Position numbers and translations under genes: made by a program. From contig NZ_JPNB01000003.1 of NCBI RefSeq assembly GCF_000732725.1, positions 62,001 through 126,000 of the forward strand: 64,000 bases of DNA, in the 5' to 3' direction. This document shows, one piece after another, positions 10,286 through 18,742 of the stretch; position 1 is the stretch's first letter; the number at the start of each line of letters is the position of its first letter. Origin of the DNA: Kineothrix alysoides. Lineage in GTDB: Bacteria; Bacillota; Clostridia; Lachnospirales; Lachnospiraceae. The notes under the pieces were generated by a model, which saw nothing but the letters and a program-made list of their open reading frames with translations, did no database searches and had not been told where the DNA came from.

Positions 10286-10335
10286 TTACCTCCTGTTCTG
10301 GTAAGTAACCAAATCAGCTCTAGTTTTGCTTAACC
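10276..10335. promoter_or_regulatory. Nested inverted repeat over the second leader start
   Basis: Perfect 9-bp arms GGTTAAGCA (10276-10284) and TGCTTAACC (10327-10335) enclose an inner TTACC/GGTAA pair. On the parA (minus) strand the hairpin would sequester the AGGAGG site and start codon of the small ORF at 10285. Confidence 0.5.
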
Positions 10336-10366
10336 TTTGTCTACCTTTTTCCGGGCGAAAAAAGAT

Positions 10367-10437
10367 GAGACTAAAAAGCTTTGCAAAAAGCAGTCATGCT
10401 GCTACCGGAATATCCGGTCAAAAGCTAATTTAGTCCC
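10367..10437. promoter_or_regulatory. Three-stem palindromic structure in the parA leader
   Basis: An outer stem pairs GACTAAAAAGCTTT with AAAGCTAATTTAGTC. Inside it are two perfect hairpins, AGCAG-TCATG-CTGCT (10389-10403) and ACCGGA-ATA-TCCGGT (10404-10418). The element lies between two tiny ORFs upstream of parA. It may be an attenuator, a ParB-binding centromere, or a replication/transfer origin; the sequence alone does not decide. Confidence 0.5.
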
Positions 10438-10445
10438 ACCTAAAT

Positions 10446-10481
10446 TTACAATATAATCTCACGTAGCGTAATCCTTTCCAC
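10446..10481 (-). CDS. Possible 11-residue leader peptide with a consensus ribosome site
   Basis: AAGGAGG followed by GTTGTCC and a GTG start at 10481 gives the frame MERITLREIIL, stopping at 10446 just before the three-stem structure. The ribosome site is as strong as any in the window, which is hard to explain unless this short frame is translated. Position and size fit a leader peptide controlling parA-parB. Confidence 0.4.
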   Translation of the reverse strand: MERITLREIIL

Positions 10482-10635
10482 GGACAACCCTCCTTGTGTT
10501 ACATAATTGCTACATGATGTGATTTAGTTCAAAAAATGATATTAAACAGGCCTGTCCTAATCAAAACTCCAAACAAAATCAGTGTTTTTTTAATAGGACT
10601 GAATCAGCGGAACCCCTTTACTTACGGGCTTCTTG

Positions 10636-12282
10636 CTAACGTAACCTTATTATAACTCCCTCCCCCCATTCCATCATAAGCGCCGCCGAACCGGTCACAA
10701 ATGGCGTGGCAAAAGACGTACCGGTCACCAGTTCTGTCCCCCCCATCCCATTGCTGATCGATATGTCCACGCCGGGAGCTACGAGATCGGGCTTTACCCA
10801 TTCGCTGGCAATTCTGGTTTCCAACCGGTTTTCCAGAAGAAATCCTCTGCCCGAAAAGTCAGCATAGGAATCGTAGATGCTGTTGTAAGCGCCTACCGTG
10901 ATTACCTTGTGCGCTGTAGAGGGTATGGTGAAGGTTACCTCCGGCGTGGGGGCATAGAACCTCGTTCCGCTGTTAAGGACTACGCTGCTTGGCAGATAGA
11001 AATAGTAATTCCCCGTTACAATTTTTACCGGCTGCAGCAGAAATGTCCACACACCCGAATTGATATAGGTCTGTCGCGGAATAAAGTCGAAATATATCTC
11101 CTGATCGATACTGTACGGAGACGGCTCCCCTATATAAATGAGGACATCCGTCTGCTCCATCGTAAGCCTTATCGTTCCAGGCCGTCTGGTATCCACAAGC
11201 TGCCTCTCTCCCCCCGGTGAAATGAGGGTTACCAGAAAAATATCCGCATACTCCTTCCAAAGCTGCACGCTGACTGATCTCTCATAGGACGCTATCGCCA
11301 GCTCTACTCTTGTCTCTCCCGATACGACACCTGCCGCATGACCTCCTGCAGCCCCTTCATTACCGCTTCCCACACAGATAACATTTCTCCCTATCTCAGA
11401 AACATTATCTATGAAACGTTCCAGCAGGGAAGTCCCGTCGTGCGCCCCGTATGTATTACCAAAGCTCAGATTAATGGACATCGGCTTGGCAAGCGCAACT
11501 GCCTTCTGTACCACATAGGTCAGCGCCCGCATAAGCTCCGTGGTCCTCGGAAAGGAAGGCTGCCTGGACATCCCCAGCTTCACAATGATCAATTCGCTTT
11601 CCGGCGCTACACCCACATATCTTCCGCTAGACGAAAGTCCGTTACCCGCAGCAATCGCTGCCACCGCCGTTCCATGCCCCGTCACGTCGAGGCTTGGCAC
11701 CATGCGGAACCTCTCCTCCGGATTGCTTTCCTCCAAAGCAGCATTTATCTGCATATTATTAAATTCTACCCCAATCAGAAAACCCTCCGGGGGGGCAAAG
11801 CCCCTGCTCTCATCCGGTTGTAAATTCTGATCCCATAAATACGAGATACGGCTCGTTCCGTTCTGCCGCCTGAAATCCATTCTTTCATAGTCGATACCCG
11901 AATCTATTATTGCAACAAGCGTCTCGCGGCCGGTCAGAAAAGGCTCCCTTATGGTAACCGGCAATATGCAGGACGCCTCTTTTCCCTGCTGCAGGTCGAA
12001 AAAAAGACTCTTAGGCATTTCCACATATTCTATTTCCTCCAGCTCTACCAACGAAGCTATCAGGCTTTGCGGGATTGTAATAATTGCATAACCGGCAATC
12101 AGTTCCTCCACGCCAATAATGGGGCTGTTTAACCGACTCAAATCGCCGTTATATTTCACGATCAATTCCCACACGCTCGACTCAGGATCATATCCAACAT
12201 CCAAGACCAGAGACTTTTCCCGCTCCTCTCTGGAAGCATTCAGCGCCAGGTTCAAAAGATTTTCTAATTTTTGAGAATCCAT
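10636..12282 (-). CDS. S8 (subtilisin-family) peptidase, C-terminus truncated by the mobile element
   Basis: 548 residues with all catalytic residues visible: Asp127 in AIIDSGID, His203 in TGHGTAVA and Ser near 522 in GTSFATP. The large insert between His and Ser is typical of Clostridia intracellular/CspA-type S8 peptidases. There is no signal peptide. Relatives usually continue past ALMMEWG with a further helical segment of roughly 30-40 residues; here the frame switches to EGVIIRLR and stops in element-derived sequence. The protein has therefore lost its last helices and may be inactive or unstable. ATG 12282 follows AAGGA at 5 bases. The missing end may lie on the far side of the element. 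Confidence 0.85.
   Translation of the reverse strand: MDSQKLENLLNLALNASREEREKSLVLDVGYDPESSVWELIVKYNGDLSRLNSPIIGVEELIAGYAIITIPQSLIASLVELEEIEYVEMPKSLFFDLQQGKEASCILPVTIREPFLTGRETLVAIIDSGIDYERMDFRRQNGTSRISYLWDQNLQPDESRGFAPPEGFLIGVEFNNMQINAALEESNPEERFRMVPSLDVTGHGTAVAAIAAGNGLSSSGRYVGVAPESELIIVKLGMSRQPSFPRTTELMRALTYVVQKAVALAKPMSINLSFGNTYGAHDGTSLLERFIDNVSEIGRNVICVGSGNEGAAGGHAAGVVSGETRVELAIASYERSVSVQLWKEYADIFLVTLISPGGERQLVDTRRPGTIRLTMEQTDVLIYIGEPSPYSIDQEIYFDFIPRQTYINSGVWTFLLQPVKIVTGNYYFYLPSSVVLNSGTRFYAPTPEVTFTIPSTAHKVITVGAYNSIYDSYADFSGRGFLLENRLETRIASEWVKPDLVAPGVDISISNGMGGTELVTGTSFATPFVTGSAALMMEWGEGVIIRLR
10655..10668. other. Probable element/chromosome junction
   Basis: The S8 peptidase homology ends at the Trp-Gly codons near 10665. 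From there leftwards the sequence is AT-rich, noncoding and leads into the parA leader. The exact core is unknown because the other junction is outside the window. Confidence 0.5.
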
Positions 12283-12484
12283 ACATATCCTTCAAAATTT
12301 CTATCACTCTTATTGTATGCTTTATCCCTTGACAGTTTTCACGCAATTCCATATTTTTATTATCTGAACGCACGTCTTAGAAATAGGAAAGTTATTGTAA
12401 TCCCTGTGATTATGAACCTGAAAGAACTTAGGTTTACTTTTGCGCATATAAATTTAAAGAAATTAGCGAGAATGAAAGAAAAAT

Positions 12485-12510
12485 GGGTCTAGGATGTAAA
12501 TCTTAGACCC
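12485..12510 (-). terminator. Rho-independent terminator of the sugar dehydrogenase gene
   Basis: Perfect 7-bp arms GGGTCTA / TAGACCC with a 12-base loop. On the minus strand the stem is followed by ATTTTTCTTTC. It sits 35 bases after the stop of the gene ending at 12545. Confidence 0.75.
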
Positions 12511-12544
12511 GCTTTGTCTGCCATATGAGAAAAATTGTGTTATA

Positions 12545-13621
12545 TTATTGCACTAACCGGAGAATTCTATCATCCACGGGACCCGGAAGCCCCCTGCCAT
12601 CCAAATTGCTGGTAGTAAGGTAAATAGAACCATCCTCCGCCTGATATGCTTCTCTTAATCGTCCGTAACGGCCCTGCAATAAGCGTTCCACATTAACCAC
12701 TTGTGTCCCGGATTCGTCGAAAGTGATTGCCAGCAGCGCACTCCCCTTGAGTGTCGAAACAAGCAGCTGACCCATTCGGGGACCAGAGGTTATATAGGCC
12801 ATTCCAGCAGGTGCCCATGTATTATTCCCACTTTGTATGACAGGCTTAATAAAATCATATCCTTGCATTTCCTCATCACCTGTAACGAAAGGCCAGCCAT
12901 AGTTGCCGCCCGGTTGTATGGCATTAATTTCATCATGTGCTGTTTCTCCATGCTCTGAGGCATATAATACCCCTCTGCTATTCCATGCCAAGCCCTGAGG
13001 ATTTCTAAATCCCAGAGCGTAAACCGGTGAATCCTGAAAAGGGTTATCAGGCGGAATACTTCCGTCTGTTCCAATCCGCAGGATCTTGCCTGCCAGACTG
13101 TTTACATCCTGTGCAAGATAACGTTCACCGGCATCTCCGACAGTTATATACAGGTAACCATCGGGGCCAATTTTTATCCTTCCGCCGTTATGGAACTGCC
13201 CTGCCGGGATTTGGTCTAAAATAATTTCTTCCTCGGATGCTGTATTATCTTGAATACGCATACGTACCACACGGCTGTAAAGCCCTCCGTTTTCCTCATA
13301 GGTATACATAAGATAAATATATCCGTTTGAAAGAAAATCCCTGTCCAAAGCAAGTCCCATAAGCCCGCCTTCTCCGATACTGACAAAAGGAGAGTCGAAT
13401 GTATACACCGGCACCGGATTTAATATCCCGTTTTCTATGACACGCAGATTTCCGCTGCGCTCCGTAAAAAACGGCCTGCCGTCTTCACTGATGTCTACTG
13501 CCCAAGGTATATGGAGGTCTTCTGCCATAGTCTGAATCTGGAATGAAGAATTCCGAGTGTTAAGTACACCTAACTGGTTATAATCCTCTTCGCTCAATAT
13601 GATAAATCTTCCGCTAATCAT
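12545..13621 (-). CDS. Glucose/sorbosone dehydrogenase-type (PQQ-like) aldose dehydrogenase
   Basis: About 358 residues forming the six-bladed beta-propeller of the GSDH family (soluble aldose sugar dehydrogenases such as E. coli YliI). Visible family motifs are EGGLMGLALD, FHNGGRIKIGPDGYLYIT (active-site His), LGFRNPQGLAW and ASEHGETAHDEIN. Family members oxidise aldoses with PQQ; no PQQ synthesis genes are nearby, so cofactor and activity are uncertain. No signal peptide is seen. ATG 13621 is chosen because AAGGA lies 7 bases before it; the frame is open up to a TTG at 13759 with no ribosome site. Transcription ends at the hairpin at 12485-12510. Confidence 0.8.
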   Translation of the reverse strand: MISGRFIILSEEDYNQLGVLNTRNSSFQIQTMAEDLHIPWAVDISEDGRPFFTERSGNLRVIENGILNPVPVYTFDSPFVSIGEGGLMGLALDRDFLSNGYIYLMYTYEENGGLYSRVVRMRIQDNTASEEEIILDQIPAGQFHNGGRIKIGPDGYLYITVGDAGERYLAQDVNSLAGKILRIGTDGSIPPDNPFQDSPVYALGFRNPQGLAWNSRGVLYASEHGETAHDEINAIQPGGNYGWPFVTGDEEMQGYDFIKPVIQSGNNTWAPAGMAYITSGPRMGQLLVSTLKGSALLAITFDESGTQVVNVERLLQGRYGRLREAYQAEDGSIYLTTSNLDGRGLPGPVDDRILRLVQ

Positions 13622-13797
13622 GGCTTCTTCCTTAACACGCTTTACCGGCATTTCCTGCCGTGTCCTTCCTAGTACTATATGCTGGAAAACAGAATTATGT
13701 GCGCGGTATGCTCTATACGAATTGCTTCCGATTGCTCTACCTGAGAAAGGCGGGAACAACCACAGACTATCTTTTATGACCAGATACTAATTCCGGA

Positions 13798-15432
13798 TTA
13801 TTTTACTTCAAACCAGTCGAAGTCCGCATATTTTCCAAATCCGGTCAAGTCCTGACAGCAAATGCCGCACATTGCTCCCGTAAACCAGCCTTCCTCGCAC
13901 GCCTCATCGGATAAGAATCCGGCCTTTATCTCAGGCCCTATCTCCCGCTCATCCTCACCTTCCGGCTCAAAATAAAATTGAACCCTTGTCCCTTCTAACT
14001 TCGCCCTCAGGGTCAGTGCCTTTCCTTTCTCTATGGGAATATAGTCAGTCAAATATTCATACTTTTTATTTTCCGCCTTCAATAAAGTAATACACTTCCC
14101 TGCATCTTCATCCCATGAAATGTGAAGATAAAGATAATTATCCGTATCGTATAGGAGAATCAGCCCCGCCATCTGCTTGAATACTTCCGGTTCGAATTCT
14201 ACTTTTGTACTGATTTGCATCTGATAACTTGTCAGACGTCTGGCAATGAGGCTCTGAGAAAATTTTGACGACAGTCCGCAGCGTCCATACATGCGCAGAT
14301 AACCCATTCTCTCTCTTAAGGAAATATAATAATTATCCATCGGTATCCTTAAAGACTGATAGTCCCTATGCAGAGCATTGCTCTCGAAATCATCCCTTAT
14401 AAGCTGTGATTTCGCCGGATATTCCGGCAAATCAGGCATCTCCACATATGTTTGCGGCGTATTGCCTCCACAATCCAGCATCAGCCAGTCATCCTCCGTC
14501 CATCGCATCTTCTGAATTGCTGTCTCCCGCCCCAGCATGTATCTTCGGCCATCGGGACAACTTTTCGCATCGGAAGCATTTCGTTCTTCAGAGGGCCTGC
14601 CGCAGAGATGCACCGCATACCACTCTCCGCCCTGAGTCTCCACTAAATCGCAATGACCGGCCTTTTGTATCGGTATCTCTTCCCGATGTCTGGAGGTCAA
14701 TATGGAATAAGCCTCCCTTTCATTGTCTCTCTCCATGAAATCTGCCTGGAACATTTCATAAGGTCCCCATATGTCGTGAGAGCGCTGTATCGTCTGTCCG
14801 TGCATTTCTCCGGTTCCCGAATCCGCGCTGAACAAATAATACCAGCCGTTTCTTTTGAATATGTGGGGGCCTTCCAAATAAATGTTATCTCCTTTGTAAA
14901 TATCCCTTACCGGACCGACCAGTTTCTGAGACTTATCGTCGTATTCCTGTAGGATCAAACGTCCCGAATACTTCGCGGGAACTCTATGATCGGTCACCAT
15001 GCTTACCATGTATTTTCTCCCGTCATCATCGTGAAATAAAGACGGATCAAAACCGAAATTATTCAGAGCTATCGGCTCGGACCAAGGTCCGTGTATATCT
15101 TTTGTCGTTACCAGATAGTTCATCGTATCTTGCATATTGCAATAAAACGCTTTTACTACCGTATATACCAGGTAGAAAGTTCCCTCACAGTACGTCAGGC
15201 ATGGTGCCCATATTCCCTGCGAAGCACCTACTCCCCGCAAGTCCAGTTGGGATATTCTGTTAAGGGGATATTCCATCAGCTCCCAATGAACCAAGTCTCG
15301 CGAATGATGTAACCTGACTCCCGGCCACCATTCAAAGGTGGAGGTCGCCAAATAATAATCCTCCCCTACCCGCACAATTGACGGATCGGGATGAAATCCC
15401 CTAAGAATCGGATTTTCTATTATTTTTCCCAT
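13798..15432 (-). CDS. Glycoside hydrolase family 43 (beta-xylosidase / arabinofuranosidase-like)
   Basis: 544 residues. The N-terminal five-bladed propeller shows the GH43 catalytic acids: base Asp in FHPDPSIV, the pKa-modulating Asp in FGFDPSLF, and the acid Glu in YLEGPHIFK. The C-terminal 200 residues form the beta-sandwich seen in GH43 xylosidases. There is no signal peptide, so it would act in the cytoplasm on imported oligosaccharides. ATG 15432 follows AAAGGA with a 7-base gap; an upstream TTG at 15450 is less likely. It is divergent from the TetR/ABC operon. Substrate (xylo- or arabino-oligosaccharides) cannot be fixed from sequence alone. Confidence 0.88.
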   Translation of the reverse strand: MGKIIENPILRGFHPDPSIVRVGEDYYLATSTFEWWPGVRLHHSRDLVHWELMEYPLNRISQLDLRGVGASQGIWAPCLTYCEGTFYLVYTVVKAFYCNMQDTMNYLVTTKDIHGPWSEPIALNNFGFDPSLFHDDDGRKYMVSMVTDHRVPAKYSGRLILQEYDDKSQKLVGPVRDIYKGDNIYLEGPHIFKRNGWYYLFSADSGTGEMHGQTIQRSHDIWGPYEMFQADFMERDNEREAYSILTSRHREEIPIQKAGHCDLVETQGGEWYAVHLCGRPSEERNASDAKSCPDGRRYMLGRETAIQKMRWTEDDWLMLDCGGNTPQTYVEMPDLPEYPAKSQLIRDDFESNALHRDYQSLRIPMDNYYISLRERMGYLRMYGRCGLSSKFSQSLIARRLTSYQMQISTKVEFEPEVFKQMAGLILLYDTDNYLYLHISWDEDAGKCITLLKAENKKYEYLTDYIPIEKGKALTLRAKLEGTRVQFYFEPEGEDEREIGPEIKAGFLSDEACEEGWFTGAMCGICCQDLTGFGKYADFDWFEVK

Positions 15433-15566
15433 ACTTTTTCCTTTCCACAAGCTATTCTTATATATTATAGATAGGCTATTTCAGTGGAGTTGTCAAGAAT
15501 CAGTGCTCCTTATTTCCAGTTGTAAAAATAATTCAGACTCTATATATCAAACTCTGCATATCATGC

Positions 15567-15595
15567 TTGACAGAAATAAGGAAAAATGATAACTT
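15567..15595 (+). promoter_or_regulatory. Sigma-A promoter of the TetR-ABC operon
   Basis: TTGACA, a 17-bp spacer, then TAACTT preceded by an extended -10 TG. It lies immediately upstream of the palindromic operator. Confidence 0.65.
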
Positions 15596-15597
15596 AT

Positions 15598-15622
15598 AAA
15601 TAAACCGTTAGTCGGTTTATTT
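15598..15622. promoter_or_regulatory. TetR operator palindrome
   Basis: Perfect 10-bp arms AAATAAACCG / CGGTTTATTT around TTAGT. The ACCG...CGGT core resembles known TetR-family operators. Its position just after the -10 box implies autorepression by the gene at 15641. Confidence 0.8.
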
Positions 15623-15640
15623 ATTGGAAAGAGGATAATT

Positions 15641-16252
15641 ATGGCAAGAACAAAAATTAATTTTGATAATAAAAAGCAAGAAATCATTACTTCTATTTGG
15701 AATATTTTATTAAAATATGGTTATGAACAAATGACAATCTCTGTAATCATAAAAGAATTATCTATCTCGAGAGGTGCCTTTTATCATTATTTTCAATCCA
15801 AGGAGGAATGCGTCGATGCAGCAATTGAAGATTATGTTAACCGTTCCGTATCTATCTTGAATAATATGGATAACCACTCAGAATGTGCAGTCATCAGATT
15901 ACAAGAGGCAATTAGAAACGGTATTGAGTTGTTTCACAGCAATATCGAAGAGGAGCAAGTTATAAACAGACCCGAAAATGCAGTCTTTCACCAAAAACTG
16001 ATGATTGCTTTTACAAAATGTATGGCACAATTTTATTCTTCCATTATACAGGATGGGATAAAAACCAATGAGTTTGAAACCCCATATCCTCTTGAAGTTG
16101 CAGAAATGCTCCTGACATTATCTAATTTCTATTTAGATAGTACTCTTTTTCAATGGAAAGAAGAAAGCATGAAAAAAAAGATTGATGCATTAGAGGAATT
16201 AGCGAACAAATCATTAGGAACTAAAAAGCACATCGCTTTTTTTCAATTTTAA
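15641..16252 (+). CDS. TetR/AcrR-family repressor of the adjacent ABC transporter
   Basis: 203 residues. The N-terminal HTH is clear (MTISVIIKELSISRGAFYHY, about residues 31-50) followed by the FQSKEEC helix-4 segment. The C-terminal ligand domain is variable. AGAGGA precedes the ATG. The 25-bp palindrome 18 bases upstream of the start codon and overlapping the transcription start is the likely operator. The ABC ATPase and permease genes follow at 15 and 3 bases, so this is a one-operon, ligand-induced exporter or peptide-sensing system. The inducer is unknown. Confidence 0.88.
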   Translation: MARTKINFDNKKQEIITSIWNILLKYGYEQMTISVIIKELSISRGAFYHYFQSKEECVDAAIEDYVNRSVSILNNMDNHSECAVIRLQEAIRNGIELFHSNIEEEQVINRPENAVFHQKLMIAFTKCMAQFYSSIIQDGIKTNEFETPYPLEVAEMLLTLSNFYLDSTLFQWKEESMKKKIDALEELANKSLGTKKHIAFFQF

Positions 16253-16267
16253 TACAGGAGTGAAACA

Positions 16268-16969
16268 ATGTCTGAAATATTGAAAACAGTTAATATCAGT
16301 AAAAAGTTCAATTCATTTGAAACAGCGCTTAAAGAAGTATCTTTGACTTTTAAGTCCGGTATGTTTCATGTTATTTTAGGACAAAGTGGTTCCGGAAAAT
16401 CTACCTTGATAAATATTATGTCCAGTCTGCTAAAACCAACAAGCGGAAAAATATTTTATGGGGAAGAAGAAATAACAAATCTGTCCAAGAAAGAGCGGTT
16501 AATCTTACGTCACGAAAAGTTCAGTAATATCTTTCAAGAATATTTCCTTTTATCCGAATTAACGGTAAAAGAAAATATCGAATTAGGAAAATCTGCTCAA
16601 GATAAGAATATCTCATATGAAGAAATTATGCAGCATTTAGACATTGTCCACTTGGATAAACGCTTTCCGTATGAATTATCAGGCGGGCAACGCCAGAGGG
16701 CAGCCATTGCAAGGGCGATCATTAAAAATCCGGATGTTCTTTTTTGTGACGAAGCCACAGGAGCATTAGACGAGGAAAACAGCAAAAAAATTGTCTCCTA
16801 TCTAAAAGAAATCAATAAAAAATATGGGACAACGATTATATTTTCAACACATAATATTAAAATTTCAAAAATGGCTGACCGTATTATAACGATGAAAGAT
16901 GGGGCAGTAATCAGCGATATACAAAATCGTACTCCTACATTAGTTCAAGATATCGATTGGGGGATTTAA
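16268..16969 (+). CDS. ABC transporter ATP-binding protein (MacB/FtsE-type)
   Basis: 233 residues with Walker A GQSGSGKST (about 38-46), Q-loop region NIFQEYFLL, signature LSGGQRQRAAIARAI, Walker B VLFCDEATGALD and the H-loop STHN. This is the MacB/LolD/BceA class, which pairs with FtsX-like permeases. AGGAG lies 7 bases before the ATG. It energises the 567-residue permease encoded directly downstream. Such pairs export antimicrobial peptides or lipids, or extract them from the membrane; the substrate here is not determined. Confidence 0.92.
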   Translation: MSEILKTVNISKKFNSFETALKEVSLTFKSGMFHVILGQSGSGKSTLINIMSSLLKPTSGKIFYGEEEITNLSKKERLILRHEKFSNIFQEYFLLSELTVKENIELGKSAQDKNISYEEIMQHLDIVHLDKRFPYELSGGQRQRAAIARAIIKNPDVLFCDEATGALDEENSKKIVSYLKEINKKYGTTIIFSTHNIKISKMADRIITMKDGAVISDIQNRTPTLVQDIDWGI

Positions 16970-16972
16970 TTG

Positions 16973-18673
16973 ATGAAATATTTTTCTAAATATTTTTGTA
17001 AAAGCCTGCTATCCATGAAGCCCAATATTATCATTCTCTTCTCTCTCAGTATGTTATCATCCTTTATGTATTTTTTTGTTCAGATTTCTATTGATGGAAA
17101 CATCAAATTGCTCGATGGCAAGACAATATTAAATAATACAGATAAAGAACTTCTTATTTCCCTACAATCAAATCAGACATTAGCACTTTCTTTTTTGCTC
17201 ATATTTTCCTTAATTACAGGTCTTATCTATTTTATGTTTTATAAAAAACACTCCGCTTCACATCAGAAGGATTATGGCTGTTTTATTGCACATGGATATT
17301 CTGCTGATAAAATGGCCGGAATTGTGTTGCTGATAAGCATTGCTTTTATTGCTGCCGCATATATTTGCGGCCTGTTTTTAGGATGGATTTCTTCGGATAT
17401 CATGTTAAACCTTTACAAGGAGATATATTCTTTAGAATACTTAAGAAAAGGATTAGCTATGCAAAATGGCCTTATCGCTTTGATATGTACGCTCTTGCCT
17501 GCGCTATCCTCCATACCGATTATTATCAGAACAATTGACAAGGATGCCATAAACCTATTGAATGAAAATAATAATAAAGTAAATTTACGCGTAGGAAGAT
17601 TTACCCGAAACTTGACAGAAAAATTAGGGTATTCCTTTCGTTTGGCATTACGTAAGCCATTTCAACTGCTTATGTCTACAATAGCCGTTGCACTTTTTAC
17701 AATACTCTTTACTATGAGCTTCTCTTTGAATTTAAGCAGCCAATATCTTTTTCATGTAATGTCTGAAGGAAGAAATTATAAATATGATATAACCTTTCCT
17801 ACCCGACAAACCGGGCAGAAAGGCAACCGGGATCATGTCTATTATTTATCGGAACCTATAAACATCAACCTGGACAAAAAAAGAATAGAAGGATCTATTA
17901 TGGGAATAGAACCAGATAATCGCTTTTTATCGTTAAATAATATGAAAAAGGAAGTGATAACGGATATTCCAGAAAATAATGTTGTCATAAGCCAGGCGCT
18001 TGCAAGCTTATACAGCATACAGCAGGGAACAGGTATTTCCATTACCTTGAATAATAAAACTATCTCCATGTCCGTCTTTGATATTGCAGAAAATGCAGAT
18101 AATTTCACAATATATACATCAAAAAATACTTTAGAGGTGTTATTAAATATTCAAGATGGCTCATTTAACGGCCTATATACAAACGTTCTTTCAGATGTTC
18201 CTGATACAGCCCATATACAAAGTATTTATGAGCGGGAAAAGCAGCTCGAAGAAAATAATGTTTCAAACCGTATAAGCGCTGTAATATGCCAAATATTAGC
18301 CTGTATCATCGGGTGTCTGCTTTTGTACCTTACAATACTTCTGAAGTTCCAGGAAGATACAAAAAGCATTTTTATTTTGGATATGATGGGATATACCTCC
18401 AAACAAATCAATCAAATGTTTATAAGCGTGTACCGGCCGGCATTAAATATTGCGTTTCTTCTATTGCTTATACCAAGTATTGAGATTTGTAAAACAATAC
18501 ACAAGGCTTTGTCTTTGGCAACAAATGATTATATTCCCTTTCAAAGCAATGTGTTTATTTCTTTGATAATTTTGATTTTACTGAATTTACTTTATTCCAT
18601 CATCAAATACTTATTTGATTTTAAAATCAGCCATATTCAAAAAAGCGGTGATTCTGTAAAATACTTGAATTAA
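16973..18673 (+). CDS. FtsX-like ABC permease
   Basis: 566 residues with about eight hydrophobic segments: one near residue 20-40, three between 65 and 190, one near 230-250, and three in the last 130 residues. A large extracytoplasmic region lies between residues 255 and 435. This layout is close to the BceB/YtrF-like class of FtsX permeases. ATG 16973 is preferred over the TTG at 16970 because GGGGGA lies 8 bases upstream. It overlaps nothing but starts 3 bases after the ATPase stop, so the two are translationally linked. No two-component partner is adjacent; TetR control replaces it. Confidence 0.85.
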   Translation: MKYFSKYFCKSLLSMKPNIIILFSLSMLSSFMYFFVQISIDGNIKLLDGKTILNNTDKELLISLQSNQTLALSFLLIFSLITGLIYFMFYKKHSASHQKDYGCFIAHGYSADKMAGIVLLISIAFIAAAYICGLFLGWISSDIMLNLYKEIYSLEYLRKGLAMQNGLIALICTLLPALSSIPIIIRTIDKDAINLLNENNNKVNLRVGRFTRNLTEKLGYSFRLALRKPFQLLMSTIAVALFTILFTMSFSLNLSSQYLFHVMSEGRNYKYDITFPTRQTGQKGNRDHVYYLSEPININLDKKRIEGSIMGIEPDNRFLSLNNMKKEVITDIPENNVVISQALASLYSIQQGTGISITLNNKTISMSVFDIAENADNFTIYTSKNTLEVLLNIQDGSFNGLYTNVLSDVPDTAHIQSIYEREKQLEENNVSNRISAVICQILACIIGCLLLYLTILLKFQEDTKSIFILDMMGYTSKQINQMFISVYRPALNIAFLLLLIPSIEICKTIHKALSLATNDYIPFQSNVFISLIILILLNLLYSIIKYLFDFKISHIQKSGDSVKYLN

Positions 18674-18742
18674 AACCCTCCTCTGCTGCGCCTTAAGGGC
18701 AAACAAAGAACTTTAATCGTCATATGACAAATAAAATAAAAT

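Larger units (their letters stand above)
1..10660 (-). mobile_element. One end of an integrated conjugative/mobilizable element (partial)
   Basis: Six colinear minus-strand genes (hypothetical, RadC-like JAB protein, small protein, giant methylase-helicase, ParB, ParA) form the kind of module carried by Clostridia conjugative elements of the Tn1549/CTn type. The right boundary is placed near 10655-10668, where the S8 peptidase reading frame is interrupted. Integrase, relaxase and conjugation genes are not in view and would have to lie left of base 1. The element type is inferred from gene content; no terminal repeat or recombinase was seen. Confidence 0.65.
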
